A stretch of DNA of 64,000 nt from contig NZ_CP095743.1 in the NCBI RefSeq assembly GCF_022049065.2, positions 1,317,001 to 1,381,000 of the forward strand, in the 5' to 3' direction. This document shows, one piece after another, positions 50,679-60,826 of this stretch. Below the pieces are notes generated by a model. That model worked only from the letters and a program-made list of their open reading frames with translations, did no database searches and was not told the DNA's origin. The stretch is from Niallia sp. Man26 (GTDB taxonomy: Bacteria; Bacillota; Bacilli; Bacillales; Cytobacillaceae). The position numbers and the translations under genes are program-made. Numbering within the stretch: the stretch's first letter is position 1; every line of letters starts with the position of its first letter.

Positions 50679-53357
50679 ATGAACTATCATGAAATGAATG
50701 AGAACGAAGTGGAAGAAGCATTGAATACCGATTTTTCGGCTGGATTGTCGGATGATGATGTCGGCAAGCGCGTAAAGCAATTCGGATCAAATGAGTTGGA
50801 GGAAGGAGAGAAGCAAAGTGCTTTGCTCTTATTCTTCAACCAGTTCAAGGATTTTATGGTTCTGGTGCTTTTAGCAGCAACGTTGATTTCAGGTTTATTA
50901 GGCGAATATATCGATGCGATTGCAATCATTGCAATCATCATTCTCAATAGTTTTCTTGGTTTTTTCCAGGAGAGAAGGGCTGAAAAATCACTTTCTGCAT
51001 TGAAGGAGCTTTCGCAGCCGCAAGTCCAAGTGCGAAGAAATGGCGAATGGATAAAGGTGCTGTCAAGAGAGCTTGTGCCTGGAGATGTAATCAAGTTTTC
51101 CAGTGGTGACAGAATTGGTGCAGATGTTCGTGTTATCGAATCACGGAGCTTGGAAGTAGAAGAGTCAGCTTTGACAGGTGAGTCAGTGCCTGTGCAAAAA
51201 GTGACTAACTCTATAAAAAATCCCAATTTGACTTTGGGTGATATGGAAAACATGGGCTTCATGGGAACAATGGTCACAAGAGGAAGCGGCATGGGGGTTG
51301 TCATTGCTACAGGGATGAAAACGGCTATGGGCCAAATTGCAGATCTTTTGCAAAATGCAGAGTCACAAACGACACCGTTGCAGCGCAGACTTGAACAGCT
51401 CGGAAAAATCTTGATTGTCACAGCGTTGTTCTTAACGGTACTTGTTGTTGGTATTGGTGTGCTGCAAGGCAATGATCTGTATACAATGGTGCTTGCAGGT
51501 GTATCTTTAGCTGTTGCAGCTATCCCAGAGGGACTGCCAGCAATTGTAACTATCGCACTGAGCCTCGGTGTACAAAAAATGATTCGTAAAAATGCTGTTG
51601 TCCGGAAGCTTCCAGCTGTAGAGACGCTCGGCTGTGCTTCTATAATCTGTTCAGATAAAACAGGAACATTAACACAAAATAAGATGACAGTAACTAAGAT
51701 TTGGAGCAGCGGGCGTACTTGGTCTGTGGACGGTGCAGGGTATGAACCGCAAGGGAATTATTATGAAAAAGATCAAGTTATTGATCCTAAAAACGAAAAA
51801 GGCCTGCAGCAGCTCCTCACATTCGGGATGCTCTGCAATCATGCAGAAATTGAACAAAAATCGGGTGAGTATGTTTTGAATGGTGACCCAACAGAAGGGG
51901 CGCTAATCGTTGCCGGGATGAAGGCCGGATTTACGAAAAGCCAGCTGTTGAGTCAATTCGAGATAGTAAAGGAATTCCCATTTGATTCAACAAGAAAGAT
52001 GATGAGTGTCATTGTTAAGGATTCTACTGGAAGACAGTTTGTTGTAACAAAAGGCGCCCCAGATGTGTTAATTGGACAAAGTAAGACAATCTTGATGGGG
52101 AATAGAATGGAGAACATCGGCAGTCGGGAGAAGTCGGTCGTACAAGCTGCCATTGATGGACTTGCATCCCAAGCATTAAGAACAATTGCCATCGCTTTTA
52201 AAGAGATTTCTGCTAACACTATTATTTTGCATGAAAAAGAAGCAGAAAGCGAGCTTGTGTTTATTGGACTGCAAGGAATCATCGATCCTCCGCGTCCAGA
52301 AGTGAAACAGGCCGTAAAGGAATGTAAGGAAGCTGGAATTAAAACGGTTATGATTACAGGTGACCATGTGATTACAGCAAACGCCATTGCTAAACAGCTT
52401 GGCATTGCTAACAGCCAGTCAAAAGTGCTTGAAGGTAAAGAGCTTTCAAATATGAGTGTGGAAGAATTAGAGGATGTTGTAGAGGATGTTTCTGTGTTTG
52501 CTAGGGTTTCACCTGAGCATAAGCTGAAGATTGTTCAGGCCTTCCAAAACAGGGGTCATATCGTGGCAATGACAGGTGACGGAGTCAATGATGCTCCAGC
52601 TATTAAGACGGCTGATATCGGGATTGCGATGGGCATTACAGGCACAGATGTAGCCAAAGAAGCTTCTTCCCTTGTTTTAATGGATGACAACTTCGCTTCT
52701 ATTAAAGCAGCGATTATAGAGGGAAGAAATATCTATGAAAATATCCGCAAATTTATCCGCTATTTGCTAGCATCCAATGTTGGTGAGATTCTAGTGATGC
52801 TTTTTGCAATGATATTAGGACTGCCCCTGCCGTTAGTGCCAATCCAGATTCTTTGGGTTAACCTAGTCACAGATGGTCTGCCAGCGATGGCGCTTGGATT
52901 AGACAGACCAGAAGATAATGTCATGAAGCGTGATCCGCGCAGTCCGAATGAAGGTGTATTTGCAAGGGGACTTGGCTGGAAGGTTATTTCCAGAGGTTTT
53001 CTAATCGGGTTATCAACTATCGCGGCCTTTATGTTCGCATATAATGAAAATCCTGATAATCTTGCATACGCCCAGACAATTGCCTTTGCTACATTAGTAA
53101 TGGCACAGCTGATTCATGTTTTTGACTGCCGCAGTGAAAAATCAATCTTGTCCCGCAATCCATTTGGAAATATGTATTTAGTTTGGGCGGTTATTTCTTC
53201 CTTACTGTTAGTGCTTGTCGTTATTTACGTACCAGCATTGCAAAGCATTTTCCATACAGTAGCCATCGTTCCAAAGGATTGGCTAATGGTGATAGGTCTA
53301 GCTTCTGTTCCAACTTTTTTACTAGCAGGATCATTTTTGTTAAGTAAATCAAAATAA
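50679..53357 (+). CDS. Calcium-transporting P-type ATPase (YloB)
   Basis: An 892-residue P2A-type ATPase, close to B. subtilis YloB, a SERCA-like pump expressed in sporulation. Ten membrane spans. Phosphorylation motif Ser-Asp-Lys-Thr-Gly-Thr-Leu-Thr with Asp about 326, Thr-Gly-Glu-Ser (actuator), Lys-Gly-Ala-Pro-Asp (nucleotide site), Thr-Gly-Asp-Gly-Val-Asn-Asp-Ala-Pro, and the calcium-binding Pro-Glu-Gly-Leu-Pro in span 4 and Asn-Leu-Val-Thr-Asp-Gly in span 6. ATG 50679 is used; its GGGGGAAG site is rather far (about 13 bases), and ATG 50671 stops after three codons. Confidence 0.93.
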   Translation: MNYHEMNENEVEEALNTDFSAGLSDDDVGKRVKQFGSNELEEGEKQSALLLFFNQFKDFMVLVLLAATLISGLLGEYIDAIAIIAIIILNSFLGFFQERRAEKSLSALKELSQPQVQVRRNGEWIKVLSRELVPGDVIKFSSGDRIGADVRVIESRSLEVEESALTGESVPVQKVTNSIKNPNLTLGDMENMGFMGTMVTRGSGMGVVIATGMKTAMGQIADLLQNAESQTTPLQRRLEQLGKILIVTALFLTVLVVGIGVLQGNDLYTMVLAGVSLAVAAIPEGLPAIVTIALSLGVQKMIRKNAVVRKLPAVETLGCASIICSDKTGTLTQNKMTVTKIWSSGRTWSVDGAGYEPQGNYYEKDQVIDPKNEKGLQQLLTFGMLCNHAEIEQKSGEYVLNGDPTEGALIVAGMKAGFTKSQLLSQFEIVKEFPFDSTRKMMSVIVKDSTGRQFVVTKGAPDVLIGQSKTILMGNRMENIGSREKSVVQAAIDGLASQALRTIAIAFKEISANTIILHEKEAESELVFIGLQGIIDPPRPEVKQAVKECKEAGIKTVMITGDHVITANAIAKQLGIANSQSKVLEGKELSNMSVEELEDVVEDVSVFARVSPEHKLKIVQAFQNRGHIVAMTGDGVNDAPAIKTADIGIAMGITGTDVAKEASSLVLMDDNFASIKAAIIEGRNIYENIRKFIRYLLASNVGEILVMLFAMILGLPLPLVPIQILWVNLVTDGLPAMALGLDRPEDNVMKRDPRSPNEGVFARGLGWKVISRGFLIGLSTIAAFMFAYNENPDNLAYAQTIAFATLVMAQLIHVFDCRSEKSILSRNPFGNMYLVWAVISSLLLVLVVIYVPALQSIFHTVAIVPKDWLMVIGLASVPTFLLAGSFLLSKSK

Positions 53358-53371
53358 AATATGTTATAATC

Positions 53372-53412
53372 CAAAAGGTACTAGAGATAACTCTATGCCT
53401 TTTGTTTTTTTT
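53372..53412 (+). terminator. Terminator after the calcium ATPase gene
   Basis: A stacked hairpin: outer CAAAAGG (53372-53378) with CCTTTTG (53398-53404), inner TAGAG with CTCTA, followed by eight T. Confidence 0.85.
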
Positions 53413-53491
53413 ATGTGGATATCTCTTAATGAGCAAGTGATTAAATGGCAGCAGCAAAGCGAAATGCCAAAACATTTGGATGTGTTGATAT

Positions 53492-54367
53492 ATGGTGAAA
53501 AGCATGACGGGCTATGGGCTAGGTTCCCGAAACGGTGAGGGCATTACCATAACTGTCGAAATTAAGACTGTTAATCACCGCTTCTGTGAACAGACTGTCC
53601 GTATGCCGAAACAATATATACTATTGGAAGATGCAGTGAAAAAGACAATAGCAGCTTATATACATAGAGGAAGAGCAGAAATATTCATCACGATTGAAGG
53701 CGATAATGCCAAAAATCAAAAGATGGTCGTTGATTGGCAATTGCTTGATGAGTATTACCGAGTACTTGAAGAAATGAAAGCCAGGTATGGCATCAGCCAA
53801 GCGGTGTCGATTCATGAGCTGTTGGAAAACAAAGATTGCTTTAAAACATTGGACGATTCCATTAATGCTGCAGTACTGGAGCCGCTCCTATTGGATGCTG
53901 CAGGTGAAGCTGCACAGCATTTGTCTGTAATGAGACAAGCGGAAGGACGGTTGTTAAAGGCCAGCATAAGCATATTGCTCGAAAACGTCCGCCAAGTCAC
54001 AGACCAGTTGAAGGAACTTGCGCCAAAAGTGGTTGAAAGCTACCGGGAGAGGCTCAAGGAAAAGCTGGAAAGCTATACAAATGGTCTTTTTGATGAGAGC
54101 AGGCTTTTGACAGAAGTTGCAATATTTGCTGACAAAGCCGATATTTATGAAGAATTGGTGCGCATGTATAGCCATATTCACCAATTTACTTCTATAATAG
54201 AGGAAACTGGACCTGTTGGCAGAAAGCTTGATTTTCTTTTACAAGAGATGAACAGGGAAGCGAATACCGTCGGCGCAAAAGGCAATGCGGCAGATATAGC
54301 CTCTGTTGTAGTGGAGCTGAAAAGTCTCTTAGAGAAAATAAAGGAGCAAGTCCAAAACATTGAATAA
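53492..54367 (+). CDS. yloC: YicC/YloC-family endoribonuclease
   Basis: A 291-residue protein of the YicC family, recently described as an endoribonuclease in E. coli and B. subtilis. N-terminal Ser-Met-Thr-Gly-Tyr-Gly and Val-Glu-Ile-Lys-Thr-Val-Asn-His-Arg-Phe are the family signature; the C-terminal DUF1732 domain has Leu-Asp-Phe-Leu-Leu-Gln-Glu-Met-Asn-Arg-Glu-Ala-Asn-Thr. The start at 53492 matches the YloC start pattern; its ribosome site is weak. It heads the yloC-remA-gmk-rpoZ run. Confidence 0.92.
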   Translation: MVKSMTGYGLGSRNGEGITITVEIKTVNHRFCEQTVRMPKQYILLEDAVKKTIAAYIHRGRAEIFITIEGDNAKNQKMVVDWQLLDEYYRVLEEMKARYGISQAVSIHELLENKDCFKTLDDSINAAVLEPLLLDAAGEAAQHLSVMRQAEGRLLKASISILLENVRQVTDQLKELAPKVVESYRERLKEKLESYTNGLFDESRLLTEVAIFADKADIYEELVRMYSHIHQFTSIIEETGPVGRKLDFLLQEMNREANTVGAKGNAADIASVVVELKSLLEKIKEQVQNIE

Positions 54368-54426
54368 GGAACGTTTAGATTAAGTCTAACTCGTCAAAAA
54401 TAATACAATATGATTGGGGTAGAATT

Positions 54427-54690
54427 ATGTCCATCAAGCTAATTAACATTGGTTTCGGTAATATTGTTTCTGCAAACCGGATCATTTCGATCGTAAGTCC
54501 TGAATCAGCTCCAATTAAGCGAATTATTCAAGATGCTAGAGATCGAGGCTCACTTATTGATGCAACATATGGCCGGAGAACAAGAGCCGTAATTGTGATG
54601 GATAGCGATCATGTTATCCTGTCGGCTGTTCAGCCTGAAACAGTTGCACATCGATTAAATGACCGTGATGAAATTTTGGATGAAGGGTAG
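54427..54690 (+). CDS. remA: Extracellular matrix regulator RemA (DUF370)
   Basis: An 87-residue DNA-binding protein (89 in B. subtilis) that activates biofilm matrix and osmoprotection genes. It assembles into rings that wrap DNA. The conserved core [25 protein letters not shown] (the DNA-contact arginines) is complete. It is ten bases before gmk. Confidence 0.95.
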   Translation: MSIKLINIGFGNIVSANRIISIVSPESAPIKRIIQDARDRGSLIDATYGRRTRAVIVMDSDHVILSAVQPETVAHRLNDRDEILDEG

Positions 54691-55314
<624 letters not shown>

Positions 55315-55317
55315 TCT

Positions 55318-55530
55318 ATGCTAAATCCATCTATTGATTCTTTATTAACTAAAATTGATTCAAAATATTCATTAGTGTCTGTTGCTGCTAAAAGAGCAAG
55401 AAAGCTTCAATTAAACGCAAAACCGCAATTGGATAAATATATTTCACACAAAAACGTAGGAAAAGCGCTAGAGGAAATCAATCATGATCAGCTGACATAC
55501 CGTGTAAACGACCCAGCTGAAACAGAATGA
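55318..55530 (+). CDS. rpoZ: RNA polymerase omega subunit
   Basis: A 70-residue subunit that helps assemble RNA polymerase. Signature Leu-Leu-Thr-Lys-Ile-Asp-Ser-Lys-Tyr and Val-Ala-Ala-Lys-Arg-Ala-Arg-Lys-Leu, and Lys-Ala-Leu-Glu-Glu-Ile. It follows gmk by three bases, the standard order, and is followed by a terminator. Confidence 0.94.
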   Translation: MLNPSIDSLLTKIDSKYSLVSVAAKRARKLQLNAKPQLDKYISHKNVGKALEEINHDQLTYRVNDPAETE

Positions 55531-55565
55531 TCTATTAGATTCACGTTTAGAAGAGTGAATATCAA

Positions 55566-55604
55566 CAAAAAAAGACTGGATCTTTCATCAGATCAGTCTT
55601 TTTT
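55566..55604 (+). terminator. Terminator after rpoZ
   Basis: A stem of AAAAAGACT and GATC with matching GATC and AGTCTTTTT (one bulged G), ending in six T. Confidence 0.82.
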
Positions 55605-55710
55605 CATGGAGTGGACAAAGTTTGTAAACTCACGAGTTACCTCAGGTGAAAAATCTTTTAATTTCTTGCATAATAAGAAGTACTAAAGAAGAGAAAGAAG
55701 TGGATGCAAA

Positions 55711-56913
55711 TTGTTACAAGGTAAAAAGATTCTATTATGTGTGACAGGGGGTATCGCTGTCTATAAGATGTGTGCGTTGACTAGCAAGCTTACCCAAAAA
55801 GGTGCAGAAGTCAAAGTAATCATGTCTGAATCGGCTATGCAATTTGTGTCCCCGCTCACATTTAAGGCGCTTTCGAAAAACGAGGTGTTCACAGATACTT
55901 TTGATGAAAAAGATCCAAAAGTCATCGCGCATATTGACCTTGCAGATTGGGCTGATTTGATTTTAGTCGGACCGGCAACCGCTAATATCATTGGGAAGTT
56001 GGCGAACGGAATTGCTGATAACATGATTTCCACAACACTGTTAGCGGCAACCGCTGAGGTGTGGATTGCTCCAGCAATGAATGTGCATATGTATGATCAT
56101 CCAGCTGTGCAAAAAAATATAGCAGTATTGTATGATTACGGGTACCGTTTCATTAATCCAGGAGAAGGCTATTTAGCATGCGGCTATGTTGGAAAAGGCA
56201 GATTAGAAGAGCCGGAAAAAATCATTGAGCATATGGAGGCTCATTTTCAAGGGGAAAAGAAGCTGCTCGAGGGGCAAACGGTTTTGGTAACAGCAGGACC
56301 TACCCGGGAAAAAATTGACCCAGTGCGGTTTGTTTCCAACCATTCAACTGGAAAGATGGGTTACAGCATAGCGAAGCAGGCAATCAAAATGGGAGCAAAA
56401 GTAATTCTTGTTACAGGACCTACTCATTTGACACCTCCTAAAGAAGCGGAAGTATTTCCTGTCGAAAGTGCGGAGGAAATGTACGAGCGAGTTATGGAAA
56501 ACAGCAATCATGCCGATATTATTGTGAAAACTGCTGCAGTCAGCGACTATAAGCCTGTCTTGGCACATGAGCATAAAGTTAAAAAGAAAGACGGCACAGA
56601 AATGATCGAGTTTACGAGAACAAAGGACATTTTGCTGGAGCTGGGAAAACGAAAAACCAATCAAGTGCTGGTCGGCTTTGCTGCTGAAACACAGAGCGTT
56701 GATGAATATGCCCGTGAAAAGCTCAACCGGAAAAATGCTGACATGATAGTAGCCAACAATATAACTGCTGCAGGAGCGGGATTTGGCACAGATACAAATC
56801 TAGTGACCATCTATAAACGCAATGGCGAAAAGGATGAGCTGCCTCTTATGACAAAGGATGAGGTCGCAAAAAAGATTCTCGAGCAAGCTTATAAAATAAA
56901 GGAAGAGATTTAA
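55711..56913 (+). CDS. coaBC: Phosphopantothenoylcysteine decarboxylase / phosphopantothenate-cysteine ligase
   Basis: A 400-residue bifunctional enzyme of coenzyme A synthesis. The N-terminal FMN decarboxylase (CoaC, about residues 1-185) shows Gly-Gly-Ile-Ala-Val-Tyr-Lys, Gly-Pro-Ala-Thr-Ala-Asn-Ile and the Pro-Ala-Met-Asn-Val-His-Met motif; the C-terminal CTP-dependent ligase (CoaB) has Thr-Ala-Gly-Pro-Thr-Arg-Glu, Ser-Asn-His-Ser-Thr-Gly-Lys-Met-Gly and Ala-Ala-Val-Ser-Asp-Tyr. TTG 55711 is the start that fits; the ribosome site (AGAAGTGG) is weak. One base before priA. Confidence 0.93.
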   Translation: MLQGKKILLCVTGGIAVYKMCALTSKLTQKGAEVKVIMSESAMQFVSPLTFKALSKNEVFTDTFDEKDPKVIAHIDLADWADLILVGPATANIIGKLANGIADNMISTTLLAATAEVWIAPAMNVHMYDHPAVQKNIAVLYDYGYRFINPGEGYLACGYVGKGRLEEPEKIIEHMEAHFQGEKKLLEGQTVLVTAGPTREKIDPVRFVSNHSTGKMGYSIAKQAIKMGAKVILVTGPTHLTPPKEAEVFPVESAEEMYERVMENSNHADIIVKTAAVSDYKPVLAHEHKVKKKDGTEMIEFTRTKDILLELGKRKTNQVLVGFAAETQSVDEYAREKLNRKNADMIVANNITAAGAGFGTDTNLVTIYKRNGEKDELPLMTKDEVAKKILEQAYKIKEEI

Positions 56914-56914
56914 A

Positions 56915-59329
56915 ATGAGTGTTGCAAAGGTAATTGTGGACGTGCCTGCAAAGCAAACGGACAGGCCGTTTGACTATTTAATACCAGAGCACTTGGAAGA
57001 AGTCATTCAGCCAGGAATGCGGGTGATTGTGCCGTTTGGACCGAGAAAGGTGCAGGGATTTGTTGAATCCATAGAAGAGACATCATCCTTTAAGTCACTG
57101 AAAAAAGTGATTGAACCGATGGATGTTGTTCCAGTGTTAAATGAAGAGCTGCTATTGCTTGGGGACTGGCTTTCCAAAACAACATTATGCTATAAAATCT
57201 CTGCCTATCAGGTAATGCTGCCACCTGCATTAAAAGCGAAATACGAACGAAGCCTTAAACTTATAAAGGAAGACAGGGAACTTTTGCTGCCTGAAGGACT
57301 AAGACAGCTTTTTAAAAACGAAGAGACAGTGCTTTGGGAGGAAGCGATAAAGCATGCTTCCATTCCTGCGATTCAGAAGCTTGTTAAAGACAGTATTGTG
57401 GAAGTTCAATATAAAGTCCAATCAAGGGGAAAGCAGAAAAAAACAAAGCATATCATTCCGCTGATGAGTGCAGATGAAATGCAAAGATATGCAGATTCTT
57501 TGTCTAAGCAAGCAAGTAAACAAAAGCAAGTGGTCGAGTTTTTTATTGAAAACAGAGATCCGATTGAACAAAAGCAATTGCTTGAAAGATTACAAATTTC
57601 AAGTTCTGCAGTAAAAGGCCTTGTGGAGAAGCAAGTATTAGCTGAAAAAAACATGGAAATCTACCGTGATCCCTATGAGCAAAGGCAATTTGCCAAAACA
57701 GAGCCACTTACCTTAACAGCCGAGCAGGCAAAAGCAATCGAGCCAATCCATTCATCCATTAGGAATGATAAGCATGAAGTGTTTTTGCTGTATGGCGTTA
57801 CAGGAAGCGGCAAAACAGAGGTTTATCTGCAGTCCATTCAAAATGTCCTTGAAAAAGGAGAAGAAGCCATTGTTCTCGTTCCAGAAATTGCTTTAACTCC
57901 GCAAATGGTTAATCGTTTTAAAGGACGGTTCGGCGACCAGGTAGCGGTCCTCCACAGCGGATTATCTGTCGGGGAAAAGTATGATGAGTGGAGAAAAATC
58001 CAACGTAAAGAAGTGAAGGTAGTAGTAGGTGCCAGATCCGCGATATTCGCTCCGTTTGAGAATCTTGGAATTATCATCATCGATGAGGAACATGAGATGA
58101 CGTATAAGCAAGAAGAAAACCCAAGATATCATGCAAGAGATGCAGCGATTGAAAGAGGAAAACGTCATGGCTGTCCTGTTGTTCTTGGCAGTGCTACACC
58201 GTCACTGGAGAGCTTCGCCCGAGCGCAAAAGGGTGTCTACACCCAATTGTCGCTTCCGAGCAGAATGAATAACAGACCGCTGCCGCAAGTTGAAATTGTC
58301 GATATGCGGGAAGAGCTTAAAGAAGGAAACCGCTCCATGTTTTCACGGGTGCTTTTAGAAAAGCTTAAAGTGCGCATTGAAAAACAGGAACAGACTGTAT
58401 TGTTCCTGAATAAACGGGGGCATTCTTCGTTTGTCATGTGTCGTGATTGTGGTTATGTGGTAAAATGTCCTCATTGTGATATCAGCTTAACTTATCATCG
58501 CTTTTCTAATCAGATGAAATGCCATTACTGTGGTTATGAAGACCAGACGCCGCTTCAATGTCCTGAGTGCAACAGCGAGCATATTCGCTATTTCGGCACA
58601 GGAACGCAAAAAGTTGAGGAAGAGCTCGTTAAAGTGCTGCCAGAAGCAAGAGTTATTCGCATGGATGTTGATACAACAAGTCGCAAAGGTTCACACGAGA
58701 AGCTTTTAAGAGAGTTTCAAGAGGGCAATGCAGACATATTGTTAGGAACACAGATGATTGCCAAAGGGCTGGATTTTCCGAAAATCACGTTAGTTGGAGT
58801 GCTTTCAGCAGACACGATGCTGCATTTGCCTGATTTTCGATCTTCAGAAAAGACATTCCAGCTTCTAACCCAGGTCAGCGGGCGGGCTGGCAGGCATGAA
58901 TTGGCAGGGGAAGTAATCTTTCAGACATACACACCGGACCATTACAGTATTGAATTGGCAAGCCAGCAAGATTATGACAGCTTTTATCAGAGTGAGATGA
59001 TGATAAGAAGAAACCACTCCTATCCTCCTTACTATTATATAACACTAATAACTGTCAGCCATGAGGAACTGATGAAAACAGTCGCCGTAACGGAACAAAT
59101 TACGAAAGTCGTGCGACATAAGCTTTCTCCTAAGACGGTCGTATTAGGACCAGTTGCTTCCCCTATTTCCAGAATAAAAAATAGATATCGGTATCAGTGT
59201 CTGATAAAATACAAACAGGAACCAAACCTGAAAGAGGTATTGAAGTCGATTTTAGATCACTATCAAGGTGAAATGAGCACAAATGGTTTACAAATTTCGA
59301 TAGATGTTAATCCTTATATACTAATGTGA
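56915..59329 (+). CDS. priA: Primosomal helicase PriA
   Basis: An 804-residue superfamily 2 helicase (805 in B. subtilis) that reloads replisomes at stalled forks. An N-terminal 3'-DNA-binding domain and winged helix precede Walker A Thr-Gly-Ser-Gly-Lys-Thr (about residue 296-301) and Asp-Glu-Glu-His. Eight zinc cysteines follow in Cys-Arg-Asp-Cys, Cys-Pro-His-Cys, Cys-His-Tyr-Cys and Cys-Pro-Glu-Cys (about 508-555). It follows coaBC by one base. Confidence 0.97.
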   Translation: MSVAKVIVDVPAKQTDRPFDYLIPEHLEEVIQPGMRVIVPFGPRKVQGFVESIEETSSFKSLKKVIEPMDVVPVLNEELLLLGDWLSKTTLCYKISAYQVMLPPALKAKYERSLKLIKEDRELLLPEGLRQLFKNEETVLWEEAIKHASIPAIQKLVKDSIVEVQYKVQSRGKQKKTKHIIPLMSADEMQRYADSLSKQASKQKQVVEFFIENRDPIEQKQLLERLQISSSAVKGLVEKQVLAEKNMEIYRDPYEQRQFAKTEPLTLTAEQAKAIEPIHSSIRNDKHEVFLLYGVTGSGKTEVYLQSIQNVLEKGEEAIVLVPEIALTPQMVNRFKGRFGDQVAVLHSGLSVGEKYDEWRKIQRKEVKVVVGARSAIFAPFENLGIIIIDEEHEMTYKQEENPRYHARDAAIERGKRHGCPVVLGSATPSLESFARAQKGVYTQLSLPSRMNNRPLPQVEIVDMREELKEGNRSMFSRVLLEKLKVRIEKQEQTVLFLNKRGHSSFVMCRDCGYVVKCPHCDISLTYHRFSNQMKCHYCGYEDQTPLQCPECNSEHIRYFGTGTQKVEEELVKVLPEARVIRMDVDTTSRKGSHEKLLREFQEGNADILLGTQMIAKGLDFPKITLVGVLSADTMLHLPDFRSSEKTFQLLTQVSGRAGRHELAGEVIFQTYTPDHYSIELASQQDYDSFYQSEMMIRRNHSYPPYYYITLITVSHEELMKTVAVTEQITKVVRHKLSPKTVVLGPVASPISRIKNRYRYQCLIKYKQEPNLKEVLKSILDHYQGEMSTNGLQISIDVNPYILM

Positions 59330-59387
59330 TAGCATTATTAAAATAAAAAAAGTATTTTTAGATATAAAAGTTATTGGAGGAAAAGCA

Positions 59388-59870
59388 GTGTCTGTAAGAA
59401 AAATAGTGCTGTCTCCTGATCCGGTTTTAGAACAGCCGTGTACGGAAGTAACAGTTTTTGACAAAAAGTTAGCAAAATTACTAAATGATATGTATGATAC
59501 AATGCTAGAATTTGACGGTGTTGGGCTAGCAGCTCCGCAAATTGGCATAGGAAAACGCATTGCAGTTGTTGATATTGACGATGGTTCTGGAACGATTGAA
59601 CTTATTAATCCTGTGCTGCTGTCTGCAGACGGTGAACAAACTGGACCAGAAGGCTGCTTGAGCTTTCCAGGCCTTTTCGGTGAAGTAAGCAGACCATACT
59701 CCATTAAAGTCCAAGCACAAAATCGCAGAGGGAAATGGTTTACGATTGAAGCAGAGGACTTTTTGGCAAGAGCCATTTTACATGAGATGGATCATTTGGA
59801 CGGAGTGTTATTTACTTCCAAAGTATCTAGATATTTAGAAGAAGATGAACTTGAAGGAGTGGAGAGCTGA
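59388..59870 (+). CDS. def: Peptide deformylase
   Basis: A 160-residue Fe/Zn hydrolase that removes the formyl group from new proteins. The three motifs are Gly-Val-Gly-Leu-Ala-Ala-Pro-Gln (about residues 44-51), Glu-Gly-Cys-Leu-Ser (metal Cys about 88-92) and His-Glu-Met-Asp-His (about 131-135). The start is GTG 59388, seven bases after TTGGAGG. Its last base is the first base of fmt, the gene for the enzyme that adds the formyl group. Confidence 0.96.
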   Translation: MSVRKIVLSPDPVLEQPCTEVTVFDKKLAKLLNDMYDTMLEFDGVGLAAPQIGIGKRIAVVDIDDGSGTIELINPVLLSADGEQTGPEGCLSFPGLFGEVSRPYSIKVQAQNRRGKWFTIEAEDFLARAILHEMDHLDGVLFTSKVSRYLEEDELEGVES

Positions 59871-60826
59871 TGACGAAAATAGTATTTATGGGAACGCCTG
59901 ACTTTTCCGTGCCGGTTTTGCAGCGCATCATTGGGGACGGTTATGAAGTTATTGCCGTTGTCACACAGCCTGATCGCCCTGTTGGCAGAAAAAAAGTGCT
60001 TACTCCTCCACCAGTAAAAGTTGAAGCATTAAAGCACGGTATACCAGTTTACCAGCCAGAGAAAATACGTCAATCTGAAGAATTAGCGCAAATAATCGCT
60101 TTGAATCCTGATTTAATTGTGACAGCTGCTTTCGGTCAAATTTTGCCGAAAGAGCTTCTTGATGCTCCGAAACTGGGCTGTATTAATGTCCATGCGTCTC
60201 TGTTGCCTGAACTTAGAGGCGGAGCGCCAATCCATTACAGCATTATTCAAGGGAAAGAGAAAACTGGTATTACCATCATGTACATGGCGGAAAAACTAGA
60301 TGCGGGAGACATCCTGACTGTTGCAGAAGTGCCGATTGAGGAAGAAGATACAGTTGGTACATTGCATGATAAACTAAGTGAAACAGGCAGTGAGCTCCTG
60401 TCCAGCACCTTACCTAAGCTGATTGCCGGTGAATTAACACCGATTCCTCAAGATGACGAGAAGGCGACATTTGCACCAAATATAAAAAGATCTGATGAAA
60501 GAATCGACTGGTCGTCATCAGGAGAGCAGATATACAATAAAATTCGCGGCATGAACCCGTGGCCTGTTGCCTTTACAGAATACGAAAGTAAGCCGATGAA
60601 GATATGGGGAGCAAAAAAAATAGCTAGACAGACAGATGCTCTTCCAGGCACGATTGTAAGCATTGAGGAAGACGGTCTAATCGTAGCAACTGGCAGCGGT
60701 TCGTTCATAAAGATTACAGAACTTCAGCCAGCAGGCAAGAAAAAAATGACAGCTGACGTTTTCCTGCGTGGTGCAGGTGCGAAGCTTGCTGTCAAGGAAA
60801 TATTAGGAGTTATCAATGAAAACTAA
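59870..60826 (+). CDS. fmt: Methionyl-tRNA formyltransferase
   Basis: A 318-residue enzyme (317 in B. subtilis) that formylates initiator Met-tRNA with 10-formyl-THF. N-terminal Phe-Met-Gly-Thr-Pro-Asp-Phe-Ser; catalytic Asn-Val-His-Ala-Ser-Leu-Leu-Pro (about residues 107-114), then Gly-Ala-Pro-Ile and Asp-Ala-Gly-Asp-Ile. The C-terminal tRNA-binding domain starts near residue 205. GAAGGAGTGG lies upstream. It overlaps rsmB by 11 bases. Confidence 0.96.
   Translation: MTKIVFMGTPDFSVPVLQRIIGDGYEVIAVVTQPDRPVGRKKVLTPPPVKVEALKHGIPVYQPEKIRQSEELAQIIALNPDLIVTAAFGQILPKELLDAPKLGCINVHASLLPELRGGAPIHYSIIQGKEKTGITIMYMAEKLDAGDILTVAEVPIEEEDTVGTLHDKLSETGSELLSSTLPKLIAGELTPIPQDDEKATFAPNIKRSDERIDWSSSGEQIYNKIRGMNPWPVAFTEYESKPMKIWGAKKIARQTDALPGTIVSIEEDGLIVATGSGSFIKITELQPAGKKKMTADVFLRGAGAKLAVKEILGVINEN

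Noticed and set aside
50687..51472. 261-codon minus-strand open frame inside the calcium ATPase gene
   Set aside because: It lies wholly opposite a strongly conserved gene, has serine- and proline-rich shadow composition and no ribosome site or family match.
53365..53370. TATAAT with TG upstream after the calcium ATPase gene, as a promoter for yloC
   Set aside because: The predicted start would fall inside the following terminator hairpin, and the nearest -35-like hexamer is 22 bases away.
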